From positions 1 to 64,000 of the forward strand of contig NZ_JBHSYO010000007.1 in assembly GCF_042662685.1 (NCBI RefSeq): a DNA stretch of 64,000 nt, written 5' to 3'. The notes under the pieces were generated by a model, which did no database searches, had not been told where the DNA came from, and saw nothing but the letters and a program-made list of their open reading frames with translations. How positions within the stretch are numbered: the first letter of the stretch is position 1; every line of letters starts with the position of its first letter. Shown here piece by piece: positions 34,733 to 43,045 of the stretch. The stretch is from Pseudobowmanella zhangzhouensis (GTDB lineage: Bacteria > Pseudomonadota > Gammaproteobacteria > Enterobacterales > Alteromonadaceae). Both the position numbers and the translations under genes were made by a program.

Positions 34733-35092
34733 GTGGGTGAAAAATCTTTTTCAAGGGCAGTCAGACTTCTGACTCCCACCCATTTCGAGAATGTATTCTC
34801 TGATGCTGTTGCAGCATCCACTCCTCATATCACTTTACTGGCAAAAAAAAACCAACTGGATCACCCCAGACTCGGGATCACGCTGGCTAAAAAACGTATT
34901 CGCAGAGCCCATGAACGTAACCGCGTAAAGCGAATCGTACGTGAGAGTTTTCGCCACCATTTACCACAACTGGGCAATATCGATATTGTCATAATTGGTA
35001 AATCCGGTCTGGATCAGCTGAGTAATCAGGATCTGTTTAAACTATTGGAAAAGCAGTGGAACCGCATCTCTCGCCGTTGCAGCGAGCGTTAA
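34733..35092 (+). CDS. rnpA: Ribonuclease P protein component
   Basis: A 119-residue basic protein (E. coli 119) that assists the M1 RNA in 5' maturation of tRNAs. The RNR motif region ITLAKKRIRRAHERNRVKR (19 residues) is intact. GTG start 14 bases after rpmH. Its last 37 bases overlap yidD in another frame, a usual arrangement. Confidence 0.97.
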   Translation: MGEKSFSRAVRLLTPTHFENVFSDAVAASTPHITLLAKKNQLDHPRLGITLAKKRIRRAHERNRVKRIVRESFRHHLPQLGNIDIVIIGKSGLDQLSNQDLFKLLEKQWNRISRRCSER

Positions 35093-35310
35093 TCGCGGGC
35101 CTAAAAGGCTACAAGTGTTGTATTTCCCCTCTACTCGGGCAAAACTGTCGTTTCTATCCAAGCTGCTCTAATTACGCCATGGAAGCAATTAAAGTCCATG
35201 GGGCGGCAATTGGTGGTTGGTTAACCGTTAAACGCATTATAAAATGCAACCCTTTACATCCGGGTGGAATTGACCCGGTTCCAGAAAAACCCTCGAAAGA
35301 GACAGAATAA
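35056..35310 (+). CDS. yidD: Membrane protein insertion efficiency factor YidD
   Basis: An 84-residue HCP-type small protein (E. coli 85): amphipathic N-terminal helix LQRALIAGLKGYKCCISPLL and the cysteine-rich FYPSCSNYAMEAI motif, then GGWLTVKRIIKCNPLHPGG. It aids YidC/Sec-dependent insertion at the inner membrane face. GTG start inside rnpA; yidC begins 12 bases after its stop. Confidence 0.95.
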   Translation: MEPHLSPLQRALIAGLKGYKCCISPLLGQNCRFYPSCSNYAMEAIKVHGAAIGGWLTVKRIIKCNPLHPGGIDPVPEKPSKETE

Positions 35311-35322
35311 AAGTAGTCAGAT

Positions 35323-36972
35323 ATGGAATCCCAACGAAGTTTTTTACTGATTGGTTTGGCCGTTGTCAGCTTTTTACTTTGGCAACAGTGGCAGATTAAA
35401 ACTGCCCCTAAACCAGTTGGCACCCCTTCTGTACAACAAGTGCAGGCAGATACACCTATCGCCACTGATAACACTGAGCAGATGTCAGATGTTCCGCAAG
35501 TTGCTGCAGATAAAGCTCAGGTTGTTAACAATGAAACCACTGGTCAACTTGTTACGGTAAAAACTGACACATTATACATCAGCATTGATACCCGTGGTGG
35601 TGATGTAGTTCGCGCTGACCTGATGGATTATGCCGTCACACAAAAATCTGCCGAACGCTTTAACCTGCTGCGCAATGATGCAGACGGTTTGTATATCGCG
35701 CAAAGTGGTTTGATCGGACCAAACGGACCCGATTCCAGTAAAAACCGCGCCGTATACAGCACAACCCAGACTGCCTGGGAACTCGAAGGTGATAGCCTGA
35801 CAGTTCCATTAACCCTGACTACCGCGGACGGTCTGCAAATCACCAAAAACTTTATCTTTACCCGTGGTAAACATGATGTGCTGGTGCAATACGTACTGAG
35901 TAATCAGAGCGATAGCAACAAACAGGTTCGTCCGTATACGCAACTAAAGCAGGCCTATAAAGGTGCTGAAAGCGGCGGCATGTTTATGCCAACCTATCGC
36001 GGCGCAGCTTATTCCACCGATCAGGTCCGCTACGAAAAGTACACATTTGAAGACATTCAGGAAGCCCGTCTAGACATGAACTCAACCGGTGGTTGGGTTG
36101 CTATGCTGGAACACTACTTCGTTAGTGCCTGGGTACCTGCACAAGATCAAAACGTTACTTTATTCAGCCGCAATCTGAATAATGTCTACGGCACCATCGG
36201 TTATACCCAGGATTTGATTACACTGGCGCCCGGCGACCAGGTAGAAATCAGTAATGAACTGTACATCGGTCCGAAAGATCAGGATTCATTGGAGCAACTC
36301 GCCCGTGGCCTCGATTTGACTGTGGATTACGGTATTTTCTGGTGGTTATCACAGCCTCTGTTCTGGTTGCTGAAATTCCTGCATTCATTCCTGGGCAACT
36401 GGGGTCTGGCAATTATTGTTATCACCATTTTGGTTAAAGGGGCCATGTACCCACTGACCAAAAAGCAATATGAGTCCATGGGTAAAATGCGCGCGATTCA
36501 GCCTAAGATGCAGGCACTGAAAGACAAATATGGCGATGATCGTCAAAAGATGTCGCAAGCCATGATGGAACTGTATCGCAAAGAGAAAGTGAACCCGATG
36601 GGAGGCTGTTTCCCACTATTACTACAAATGCCAATTTTCCTGGCGTTGTACTATATGTTCCTGGAATCCGTTGAACTGCGCCATGCCGAGTTTTATCTGT
36701 GGATTGCCGACCTGTCGGTAAAAGATCCTTACTACATTCTGCCAATCCTGATGGGTGTCAGCATGTATGCATTGCAAAAACTGAATCCGGTTACTGTACA
36801 AGACCCAATGCAACAAAAGATTATGCAATGGATGCCTGTAGTAATGACGGTATTCTTCGTGATGTTCCCGGCAGGTCTGGTACTTTACTGGCTGGTAAGT
36901 AACCTGATTACCCTGGTACAGGCAAAAATGATCTACGCCTCCATGCGTAAACGCGGTATCGCCGTAAGCTAA
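35323..36972 (+). CDS. yidC: Membrane protein insertase YidC
   Basis: A 549-residue inner-membrane insertase (E. coli 548) with an N-terminal membrane anchor (about 5-21), the large periplasmic beta-supersandwich domain P1, and five C-terminal membrane helices. The GPKDQDSLEQLARGLDLTVDYG boundary (shown in part) and NPMGGCFPLLLQMPIFLALY are diagnostic. Needed to insert proteins such as AtpE, encoded 12 kb away. Followed by a terminator. Confidence 0.98.
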   Translation: MESQRSFLLIGLAVVSFLLWQQWQIKTAPKPVGTPSVQQVQADTPIATDNTEQMSDVPQVAADKAQVVNNETTGQLVTVKTDTLYISIDTRGGDVVRADLMDYAVTQKSAERFNLLRNDADGLYIAQSGLIGPNGPDSSKNRAVYSTTQTAWELEGDSLTVPLTLTTADGLQITKNFIFTRGKHDVLVQYVLSNQSDSNKQVRPYTQLKQAYKGAESGGMFMPTYRGAAYSTDQVRYEKYTFEDIQEARLDMNSTGGWVAMLEHYFVSAWVPAQDQNVTLFSRNLNNVYGTIGYTQDLITLAPGDQVEISNELYIGPKDQDSLEQLARGLDLTVDYGIFWWLSQPLFWLLKFLHSFLGNWGLAIIVITILVKGAMYPLTKKQYESMGKMRAIQPKMQALKDKYGDDRQKMSQAMMELYRKEKVNPMGGCFPLLLQMPIFLALYYMFLESVELRHAEFYLWIADLSVKDPYYILPILMGVSMYALQKLNPVTVQDPMQQKIMQWMPVVMTVFFVMFPAGLVLYWLVSNLITLVQAKMIYASMRKRGIAVS

Positions 36973-36991
36973 ATCATTCGTAAATAAGCAA

Positions 36992-37017
36992 AACCCGCCA
37001 CAAGGCGGGTTTTTTTA
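36992..37017 (+). terminator. Intrinsic terminator after yidC
   Basis: AACCCGCC (36992-36999), loop ACAA, GGCGGGTT (37004-37011), then a T-tract: a strong 8-bp hairpin ending the rpmH-yidC transcript. Confidence 0.92.
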
Positions 37018-37054
37018 TTTAAAATAGGGTCATTACATTCAAGAGAGTAACCAC

Positions 37055-37537
37055 ATGCCTTCATTTGATATTGTTTCTGAAATCGACATGGTTGAAGTCC
37101 GCAACGCGGTAGACAATGCAAATCGCGAACTAGACAGCCGCTTTGATTTTCGTGGCGTCGAAGCCAGCTTTGAATTAAAAGATAATGCCGTATTAATCTC
37201 TGCAGAGGCCGAATTCCAGCTGAATCAGCTGCGCGACATCCTGCGTGATAAATGTGCCAAGCGTCAGATTGACGCAACGTCGCTGGAAGCCAAATCCATA
37301 GAACGTACCGGCAAAATGCATAAACAAACCATTCAGTTTAAGCAGGGTATCGACCAGGCAATGGCGAAGAAAATCGTTAAATTGCTGAAAGATTCCAAAA
37401 TAAAAGTACAAGCCCAGATTCAGGGTGAGCAACTGCGCGTAAACGGTAAGAAACGTGACGATCTGCAGGAAGCCATCGCACTGATCAGAACCAGTGATCT
37501 TGGCCAGCCTTTTCAGTTCAATAATTTCCGCGACTGA
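37055..37537 (+). CDS. yajQ: YajQ-family nucleotide-binding protein
   Basis: A 160-residue protein (E. coli YajQ 163) with two ferredoxin-like halves: MPSFDIVSEID, NANRELDSRFDFRG, and the C-terminal GKKRDDLQEAIALI plus QPFQFNNFRD. Some members bind cyclic di-GMP and act in transcription; for others only nucleotide or phage-related roles are known. Here it stands between yidC and mnmE, with its stop overlapping the mnmE start by one base (TGATG), so the two are coupled. In E. coli yajQ lies elsewhere. Confidence 0.95.
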   Translation: MPSFDIVSEIDMVEVRNAVDNANRELDSRFDFRGVEASFELKDNAVLISAEAEFQLNQLRDILRDKCAKRQIDATSLEAKSIERTGKMHKQTIQFKQGIDQAMAKKIVKLLKDSKIKVQAQIQGEQLRVNGKKRDDLQEAIALIRTSDLGQPFQFNNFRD

Positions 37538-38913
37538 TGCAACCGGCCATTCATAACGAACCGACCATCTGCGCACAGGCCACTGCACCTGGCCGCGGCG
37601 GCGTTGGTATTATCCGCGTCTCCGGCGATTTAAGCGCCGACGTAGCGCGACGATTGCTTGGTAAAGTGCCCGCTACACGCCAGGCAGAATACCTGCCGTT
37701 TCGCAGTGCCGATGGCGCCATCTTAGATCAGGGCATCGCATTATATTTTCAGGGCCCAAATTCCTTTACCGGCGAAGATGTTCTGGAATTGCAGGGCCAC
37801 GGTGGTCAGATTGTGATGGATATGTTGCTGAAGGAAATCCTCAGCGACAAACGCATTCGTCTCGCCCAACCGGGAGAGTTTTCCCAACGCGCATTTCTAA
37901 ACGACAAGCTGGACCTGGCACAAGCAGAGGCAATTGCCGATCTCATCGATGCCAGTTCTGAACAGGCGGCCAAAAGTGCCTTGCGCTCGTTGCAGGGAGA
38001 ATTTTCTGCGCATATTCATCAGTTGGTTGAGCAAATCATTCACCTGCGTATGTACGTGGAAGCGGCAATTGATTTTCCCGATGAAGAAATCGATTTTCTC
38101 AGCGATGGTAAAGTACTGGGTGACCTGCAACAAATCATTGCTCAACTGACCACCGTAAGAGCGCAAGCCAAACAGGGCAGCATCTTACGCGAAGGCATGA
38201 AAGTGGTTATCGCCGGGCGCCCTAATGCCGGTAAATCCAGTTTGCTCAATGCACTGGCCGGCCGTGAAGCGGCGATTGTCACCGATATCGAAGGCACTAC
38301 CCGCGATGTACTGCGCGAGCATATCCATATCGACGGAATGCCTCTGCATATTATCGATACCGCCGGTTTACGCGAATCACCGGACAAAGTCGAACAAATA
38401 GGTATTCAGCGCGCCTGGGAAGAAATAAACGGTGCCGATAGGGTACTGCTGATGCTCGACAGCAGCCAACAGGCTTCCTGTGATCCTGCGACTATCTGGC
38501 CTGAATTTATTCATCAGTTGCCCGCCTCTGTGCCTGTGACAATAATTCGCAATAAGGTGGATATTTCTGGTGAAACCGTAGGGATCAGTGAAGTAAATGA
38601 CATTCCGGTCATTCGCCTTTCAGCCAGTGGTAAACAGGGTATCGAGCTGCTCGCCAATCACCTGAAAGACTGCATGGGATTTAGCAGCAGCCCGGAAGGC
38701 CAGTTTATTGCCAGACGCCGCCACCTAGAGGCAATCGAACGGGCCGGCGAACACCTGGATATCGGACTGCAGCAGTTGCAGGATAACCTCGCCGGGGAGT
38801 TACTGGCTGAAGAGTTGCGGCTGGCGCAGCAATATCTGAATGAGATCACCGGCGAATTTAGCTCAGACGACCTGCTCGGCAGAATCTTCAGCAGCTTCTG
38901 TATCGGGAAATAA
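37537..38913 (+). CDS. mnmE: tRNA modification GTPase MnmE
   Basis: A 458-residue protein (E. coli 454). N-terminal tetrahydrofolate-binding domain (to about 120), helical domain, inserted G domain with GRPNAGKSS, TDIEGTTRD, DTAGLRES and NKVD, and the invariant C-terminal FCIGK. With MnmG, encoded 4 kb downstream across oriC, it makes the cmnm5 group at U34 of certain tRNAs. Confidence 0.98.
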   Translation: MQPAIHNEPTICAQATAPGRGGVGIIRVSGDLSADVARRLLGKVPATRQAEYLPFRSADGAILDQGIALYFQGPNSFTGEDVLELQGHGGQIVMDMLLKEILSDKRIRLAQPGEFSQRAFLNDKLDLAQAEAIADLIDASSEQAAKSALRSLQGEFSAHIHQLVEQIIHLRMYVEAAIDFPDEEIDFLSDGKVLGDLQQIIAQLTTVRAQAKQGSILREGMKVVIAGRPNAGKSSLLNALAGREAAIVTDIEGTTRDVLREHIHIDGMPLHIIDTAGLRESPDKVEQIGIQRAWEEINGADRVLLMLDSSQQASCDPATIWPEFIHQLPASVPVTIIRNKVDISGETVGISEVNDIPVIRLSASGKQGIELLANHLKDCMGFSSSPEGQFIARRRHLEAIERAGEHLDIGLQQLQDNLAGELLAEELRLAQQYLNEITGEFSSDDLLGRIFSSFCIGK

Positions 38914-38919
38914 AGACAG

Positions 38920-39960
38920 ATGTCACGGATGACAGTGTCACAACAAAACCGCAGTCTTGCTAATTTATTGCAACGTATTGGCCAGCAACTAGCAGTGGCA
39001 ATCCGTCAGCAGGATCTGCTGGATATCCTGGATGAAATAGGTCGCTTTGGGCGGCCATTAACGTTCAACTATTCCCGTTACATTCTGGTCACTATCATTT
39101 CGGTCATCATCGCGGTGATCGGTTTCGCTATGCAAAAATCCGGGCTGATTACCCTACCCTTGCCGCCGTGGATACACGCTATTCTGCCGTTGTTGAGTAT
39201 CGCGATCTGGTTAATCCAATTCGTTTATCGACGTCAACAAATCAACCGATTACAGGACCAGCTTTTCTACAAAAATGTATTGTTAGACAATTATTTACAA
39301 CCTGAGTCTGTAGATGGAAAACAACAGGTCGCTGAGCTCGGTATACGTTTCGCGGACTTTCAGCGCGGTAACCACTTACGTGAACTGACCGAGTGGATAA
39401 AAGGCCAATACAACGGCAACGAACACAGCTTTACCTACTATTACTATGTTTTTCACTACGTCAATAAACGTACGGTGACCTATGTCACTTCAGATGGGAA
39501 AGGTCGCACCCGGGTTAGAACCCGCACCGTCTATGACCATTTTCACCGTTATGGAATTACCCTGCCATTTCATTATGTTAGCCGCTTACGGGTGGCTGGT
39601 TTTGATCTGTCAGCATTGCCACATGGCTATCGCCCGGCATCAAATCGATTTAATGACGTCTTTAAAGTCTCCGCCCATGATGAACTGGCCGCAGCAAAGT
39701 TCTGTTCCCCTAAGGTAGTGGAATCTCTGCTCAACCTTACCAACCGGTTAAACAAGGTTAATCTTGAATTCGATGCCAGTGGCCAATTATGTTTGTCGTT
39801 TGCTGACAGTGATTTATTGCAGTTACAGCGCCGCTATGGCTTCGATCAACCTGCCTTGTTTGCCGATGAGATTCGTCAAATCAGTAAACTGGACAAACTA
39901 CAATCAACACTGGTATTCATTGAACAACTAATGAAATATACCGATAACAACTTCCAATAA
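38920..39960 (+). CDS. Two-helix membrane protein, DUF3137-like, partner of LemA
   Basis: A 346-residue protein. An N-terminal helical part (1-45) is followed by two membrane helices (about 53-72 and 84-104) and a large soluble domain with an unusual aromatic run FTYYYYVFHYV and basic-rich GRTRVRTRTVYDHFHRYG. A late segment (FNDVFKVSAHDELAAAKFCS, then ...LEFDASGQLCLSFADSDLL) resembles the DUF3137 pattern, and such proteins commonly accompany LemA genes, as here (8 bases apart). That assignment is by pattern memory. The role is unknown. It starts 6 bases after mnmE. Confidence 0.65.
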   Translation: MSRMTVSQQNRSLANLLQRIGQQLAVAIRQQDLLDILDEIGRFGRPLTFNYSRYILVTIISVIIAVIGFAMQKSGLITLPLPPWIHAILPLLSIAIWLIQFVYRRQQINRLQDQLFYKNVLLDNYLQPESVDGKQQVAELGIRFADFQRGNHLRELTEWIKGQYNGNEHSFTYYYYVFHYVNKRTVTYVTSDGKGRTRVRTRTVYDHFHRYGITLPFHYVSRLRVAGFDLSALPHGYRPASNRFNDVFKVSAHDELAAAKFCSPKVVESLLNLTNRLNKVNLEFDASGQLCLSFADSDLLQLQRRYGFDQPALFADEIRQISKLDKLQSTLVFIEQLMKYTDNNFQ

Positions 39961-39968
39961 GGTTGCAT

Positions 39969-40541
39969 ATGAGCACATCTATTCTGGTTATTCTTGCGAT
40001 TGTCGTTTTGCTATTTGTGGTAATTATTAGCATCTACAATGGCATTATCAGCCGCGAAAATGCGGTTAAACGAGCCTGGGCAGATGTGATCACGCAGGAA
40101 CGGCAGAAAAACAAAACGTTGCCACATATCGAACAAATTGCCAGCCAGCATCAGGAATTTGAACAACAGGTGCAAAGCAACATTGCTGCATTACGCAGTG
40201 CAATGGGCAAGCTTGACAGCACAACACCGGATACCGCAGCACTGGCGGCTGTAGAGCAACAAAGCAAACAATTGATTCAGGGAATGCACATTGCAGTTGA
40301 AGCCTATCCTGACTTAAAAACATCGTCCCTGTTTAATAACCTGATGCGCGAAATCAGTGAACAACAAGACAATGTAGGCGCAGCCATTCGGTTGTTTAAT
40401 CAGAACGTTGAAGATTTTAATAACGGTATCAGCGTGTTCCCCAATGTACTGGTCAATGCCTGGTTTCTGCGCAAACAAGCGGTTGATACGTTCCGCGATA
40501 ATGATGCTGAAGCAGGTTTTGATTACCGCCCGAATATTTAA
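39969..40541 (+). CDS. LemA family protein
   Basis: A 190-residue protein with an N-terminal membrane helix (about 4-24) followed by the LemA-type IYNGIISRENAVKRAWADV segment and coiled-coil helices, including a YPDLKTSSLFNNLMREISEQ block typical of LemA, ending with an FP...NAWF...F motif region. The ATG at 39969 has AAGG six bases upstream; a TTG two codons earlier is less likely. The family role is unclear; in Gram-negatives it often pairs with a membrane partner, as with the preceding gene. Confidence 0.85.
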   Translation: MSTSILVILAIVVLLFVVIISIYNGIISRENAVKRAWADVITQERQKNKTLPHIEQIASQHQEFEQQVQSNIAALRSAMGKLDSTTPDTAALAAVEQQSKQLIQGMHIAVEAYPDLKTSSLFNNLMREISEQQDNVGAAIRLFNQNVEDFNNGISVFPNVLVNAWFLRKQAVDTFRDNDAEAGFDYRPNI

Positions 40542-40593
40542 CTTCCCTCGCGGGCGGAGTACCATTGCACAAATACCTTAAGAATCATTCGTT

Positions 40594-41025
40594 ATGCAGT
40601 TTGAAATAATTGTTGGCTCTATGCTTGGTGCCAGTGAGTACGTGGCCGACGCGCTGGAAGCCGAATTAACCCAGCGTGGTGCGCATGTAACCATTCATCT
40701 CCAACCTGATCTGAATGAACTTAATACCACTGCAACGTGGATTTTGTGCAGTTCCACCCATGGTGCCGGTGATTTGCCCGATAACATCCAACCATTCGCG
40801 CAACAACTGGCTCAGGCAAACTTAGCGGATACGCACTATTTTATTGTCGGTCTGGGGGATACCAGCTACGACACGTTTTGTTTTGGTGCCAAGCAACTGG
40901 ACGGTTTAATGCAATCAGCCGGTGCAAAGGCGATTACCGACCCGCTATTTATTGATGTTCTGGAGCATCCGATTCCGGAAGATGTCGCTGTCAGTTGGAT
41001 CCAACCATTTATTGCCCATGAATAA
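40594..41025 (+). CDS. mioC: MioC flavodoxin-like protein
   Basis: A 143-residue short-chain flavodoxin. The FMN phosphate loop is GSMLGASEYVADAL near the start; the ring-binding loops are SSTHGAGDLPDN and GLGDTSYDTFCFGAKQLD. E. coli MioC (147 aa) lies beside oriC and can be needed for biotin synthase electron supply. Here it has kept its place close to oriC but two genes separate them. Its end overlaps the next gene by 8 bases. Confidence 0.95.
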   Translation: MQFEIIVGSMLGASEYVADALEAELTQRGAHVTIHLQPDLNELNTTATWILCSSTHGAGDLPDNIQPFAQQLAQANLADTHYFIVGLGDTSYDTFCFGAKQLDGLMQSAGAKAITDPLFIDVLEHPIPEDVAVSWIQPFIAHE

Positions 41026-41662
41026 CGCAGAGCTGGACGCACTGAGCCAGGCAGTCAGCAACGAAGCACGTGTTTTGTATTTACTGATTCTGCGACCTGG
41101 CGCTAACACCACAGGCGAAAGTGAGCCGCTTAACTACAAGCAGATCAAAACCTTATTAAATGCTCGCAAGGAAATTATTACCCTGGGTCGGCAAATCAAT
41201 AGTCTGTTAACCGAACTGGCCAATGTGGGCCTGATCGGATTTCACCAAACCACTGATGCCGAACACAGCCTTAATGGTAAACGGGTGATTCTGCCAATGC
41301 TGGCTGCGACCCAGGATAAGTTCGATCGATTACACCTTGGTGCAACGGCTATGCATGCAAACTGGCAGCCGGATACGGGTTTATTTAATCAATTGGCGCG
41401 GCTGGTTGGCTTGTTGGATGCAAGGTACACTGAACAGGAAACAGGTGAGTTTATTGCTTACTGGCTGGGCCGTCCCAGTAATCAATTCAGCCTGTTCCAA
41501 TGGACGCAAAAATTTGTACAACACCTGAAAAAGAATCGGATGGCCAGTGGTTATCAGGCAACCCAACGGGTCGGTAATCAGTTAGTCCAGAAAACGGCAG
41601 GTGTCAGCGCAGACGAAAACGCGCGTAAATTAGTGGAGAAATACCGTGCAAAATCTGAATGA
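41018..41662 (+). CDS. dnaT: DnaT-like primosomal protein
   Basis: A 214-residue protein. The C-terminal region matches the DnaT domain that binds single-stranded DNA and passes the helicase complex to PriA/DnaB: WQPD (116-119), LARLVGLLD, FIAYW (145-149), QWTQKF (161-166) and a basic KKNR. The N-terminal 1-100 looks helical, possibly winged-helix (MNNAELDALSQ... LLTELANVGLIGF), unlike the E. coli N-terminus. The ATG at 41018 overlaps mioC by 8 bases; an upstream start inside mioC is unneeded. It overlaps the dnaC-like gene by 17 bases, implying coupling. The symbol rests on domain similarity. Confidence 0.8.
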   Translation: MNNAELDALSQAVSNEARVLYLLILRPGANTTGESEPLNYKQIKTLLNARKEIITLGRQINSLLTELANVGLIGFHQTTDAEHSLNGKRVILPMLAATQDKFDRLHLGATAMHANWQPDTGLFNQLARLVGLLDARYTEQETGEFIAYWLGRPSNQFSLFQWTQKFVQHLKKNRMASGYQATQRVGNQLVQKTAGVSADENARKLVEKYRAKSE

Positions 41663-42452
41663 TAAAATTAACCAGTTGGCACGCATCCTGGGAAAAGCGC
41701 CGCTGGAGATGCCAAAAAAGGATTTTGCGGAAATACGTAAAGAATTTGCCGAACAAGCCAATCAGGAAATCAAGCAAGAGCAGCAGCAAGCACGTAAACA
41801 GCGGATTCTGAATATCCATGGCAAATCAGATCTTAACCCTCGCTGGACCTTTGATACCCTGATTGAAGACAGTGACGATGTACGCGAAGCAATTAGTATC
41901 GCGCAGTCATTTATTGCCGCCCACGAAGACCCGCACTGGCGCGCAAGCGGCTCGCATATGATGATTTTTTACGGCGATTATGGTCGCGGTAAGTCACATA
42001 TTGCCGGTGCCATTGCCCATGCCCTGATTGATCAGTTTGAAATCAGCGTATTGTATCGCCAGCTATCCAGCCTATTGGAAATGCGCTTTTCCTCCTTTGA
42101 CTTCAATGCTCAGGATAAGATTGGTGAAAAATTTCGAGAAGTTCAGCAAGAGCTGCTGGATGTCGATCTCCTCATCCTTGATGAGGTGTGTGTAAACGAA
42201 ACTCAGCTAAAGAAAAATACCCAATCCTGGCTCGGCAATCTGTTACGTCAGCGCCTGGTAAATAATAAGAACTGCATTCTGATCACCAACCACGAATTAG
42301 CCGCGCTGGAGCACGCTCTTGGCCCTTATTGCTTTGAATCCATCAAGGAATACGATACCTACCGGGTGCGCTTTAGTGGCCCGAGCAGACGTAAAGCGCT
42401 TAAAGACGACATATATTCGGTACCCGTATATCAGCCAAATCAGATCAAATGA
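41646..42452 (+). CDS. dnaC: DnaC-like AAA+ helicase-loader ATPase
   Basis: A 268-residue protein of the DnaC/DnaI/IstB AAA+ family. A charged helical N-terminus (1-60, Gln/Lys-rich, the place where loaders bind DnaB) is followed by Walker A GDYGRGKS (110-117), Walker B LLILDE (175-180), a sensor-like ILITNHE, and an arginine-rich end (RVRFSGPSRR). GTG start with GGAG 8 bases upstream. Last gene of mioC-dnaT-dnaC; its end lies at the oriC border, and a terminator follows. IstB transposase helpers share the fold, but the lack of a transposase and the DnaT neighbour favour a replicative loader. Confidence 0.8.
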   Translation: MQNLNDKINQLARILGKAPLEMPKKDFAEIRKEFAEQANQEIKQEQQQARKQRILNIHGKSDLNPRWTFDTLIEDSDDVREAISIAQSFIAAHEDPHWRASGSHMMIFYGDYGRGKSHIAGAIAHALIDQFEISVLYRQLSSLLEMRFSSFDFNAQDKIGEKFREVQQELLDVDLLILDEVCVNETQLKKNTQSWLGNLLRQRLVNNKNCILITNHELAALEHALGPYCFESIKEYDTYRVRFSGPSRRKALKDDIYSVPVYQPNQIK

Positions 42453-42476
42453 TCACATCCGCTGACTATTTTTGCT

Positions 42477-42504
42477 AAAAAAGCTGATTTTGATCGGTTT
42501 TTTT
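42477..42504 (+). terminator. Intrinsic terminator between the dnaC-like gene and oriC
   Basis: A 12-bp stem AAAAAAGCTGAT (42477-42488) with ATCGGTTTTTTT (42493-42504), two G-U pairs, loop TTTG, with the T-tract built in. It stops the mioC operon before the origin. Confidence 0.8.
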
Positions 42505-42960
42505 ATGTCTGTCGATCGCGCTGCGTAGAACCTCCAAAACCTTATTTTTAAAGGGCCGCAGATCTATCCACTTGTGAGCCTTTGCGATCTTATACAGATA
42601 AATGATCAATAAAAAAGCCTGTTGCACCCACGAACGTCTTTTTAGATCACAAATTACCCACAGAAAACTGATCTGGATCTTAACAAGTGTGGATAAAACA
42701 GCTTTAACCCTGTAGTTATCCTATTATAAGCCATTAGATAAGATCGATAACAAATGCGCCTGTGGATAAAAAGGCAAGTTGATCACTGGTAATACCCGGT
42801 TGATCAACGATTTTCCACACTTTAGATCTTGTGTAACTATTTGTTTTAAAACGGTTTTATGGAGTTATACATAAAAAGTGCGCCCTTAATAGATCTAAGA
42901 ATAAGAAAAGATCTCAGAGATCCATAGATCTATAAAGCGATCACATTCACACTTTGCACA
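42505..42960. other. oriC: Chromosomal replication origin oriC
   Basis: This 593-base gap between the dnaC-like gene and mnmG has no gene and the marks of an E. coli-type origin. There are 17 GATC sites (42492 to 42942), three consensus DnaA boxes (TGTGGATAA 42688-42696 and 42761-42769; TTTTCCACA 42811-42819), near-matches (TTATACAGA 42590, TTACCCACA 42654, TTATACATA 42865), and an AT-rich unwinding element next to mnmG (about 42832-42945) with repeated AGATCT-centred units. The order, mioC side, DnaA boxes, unwinding element, mnmG, is that of E. coli. Dam methylation and SeqA-type control are implied. Confidence 0.92.
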
Positions 42961-42971
42961 GTTTTTAATCG

Positions 42972-43026
42972 TTCCTTTCATACGTGAAAATCTATAGAAT
43001 ATGCGCCCCCGAAAAATCGGGTTTTT
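42972..43026 (+). promoter_or_regulatory. mnmG promoter and terminator-like leader hairpin
   Basis: A -10 TAGAAT (42995-43000) with a GC-rich discriminator (GCGCCCCC) marks the mnmG promoter; its -35 (about 42972) is weak. The leader then has CCCGA-AAAA-TCGGG (43008-43021) followed by five T (43022-43026), 20 bases before the ATG. It could be an attenuator, or a stop for rightward transcripts leaving oriC. Confidence 0.55.
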
Positions 43027-43045
43027 AATACTTGTGAGGTAAGAG

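Noticed and set aside
41646..42452. IstB transposition protein
   Set aside because: The AAA+ fold fits, but no transposase or inverted repeats flank it and it is coupled to a DnaT-like gene beside oriC.
42978..42992. TTTCATACGTGAAAA near oriC as a third parS
   Set aside because: An extra base breaks the palindrome; it does not align with TGTTTCACGTGAAACA.
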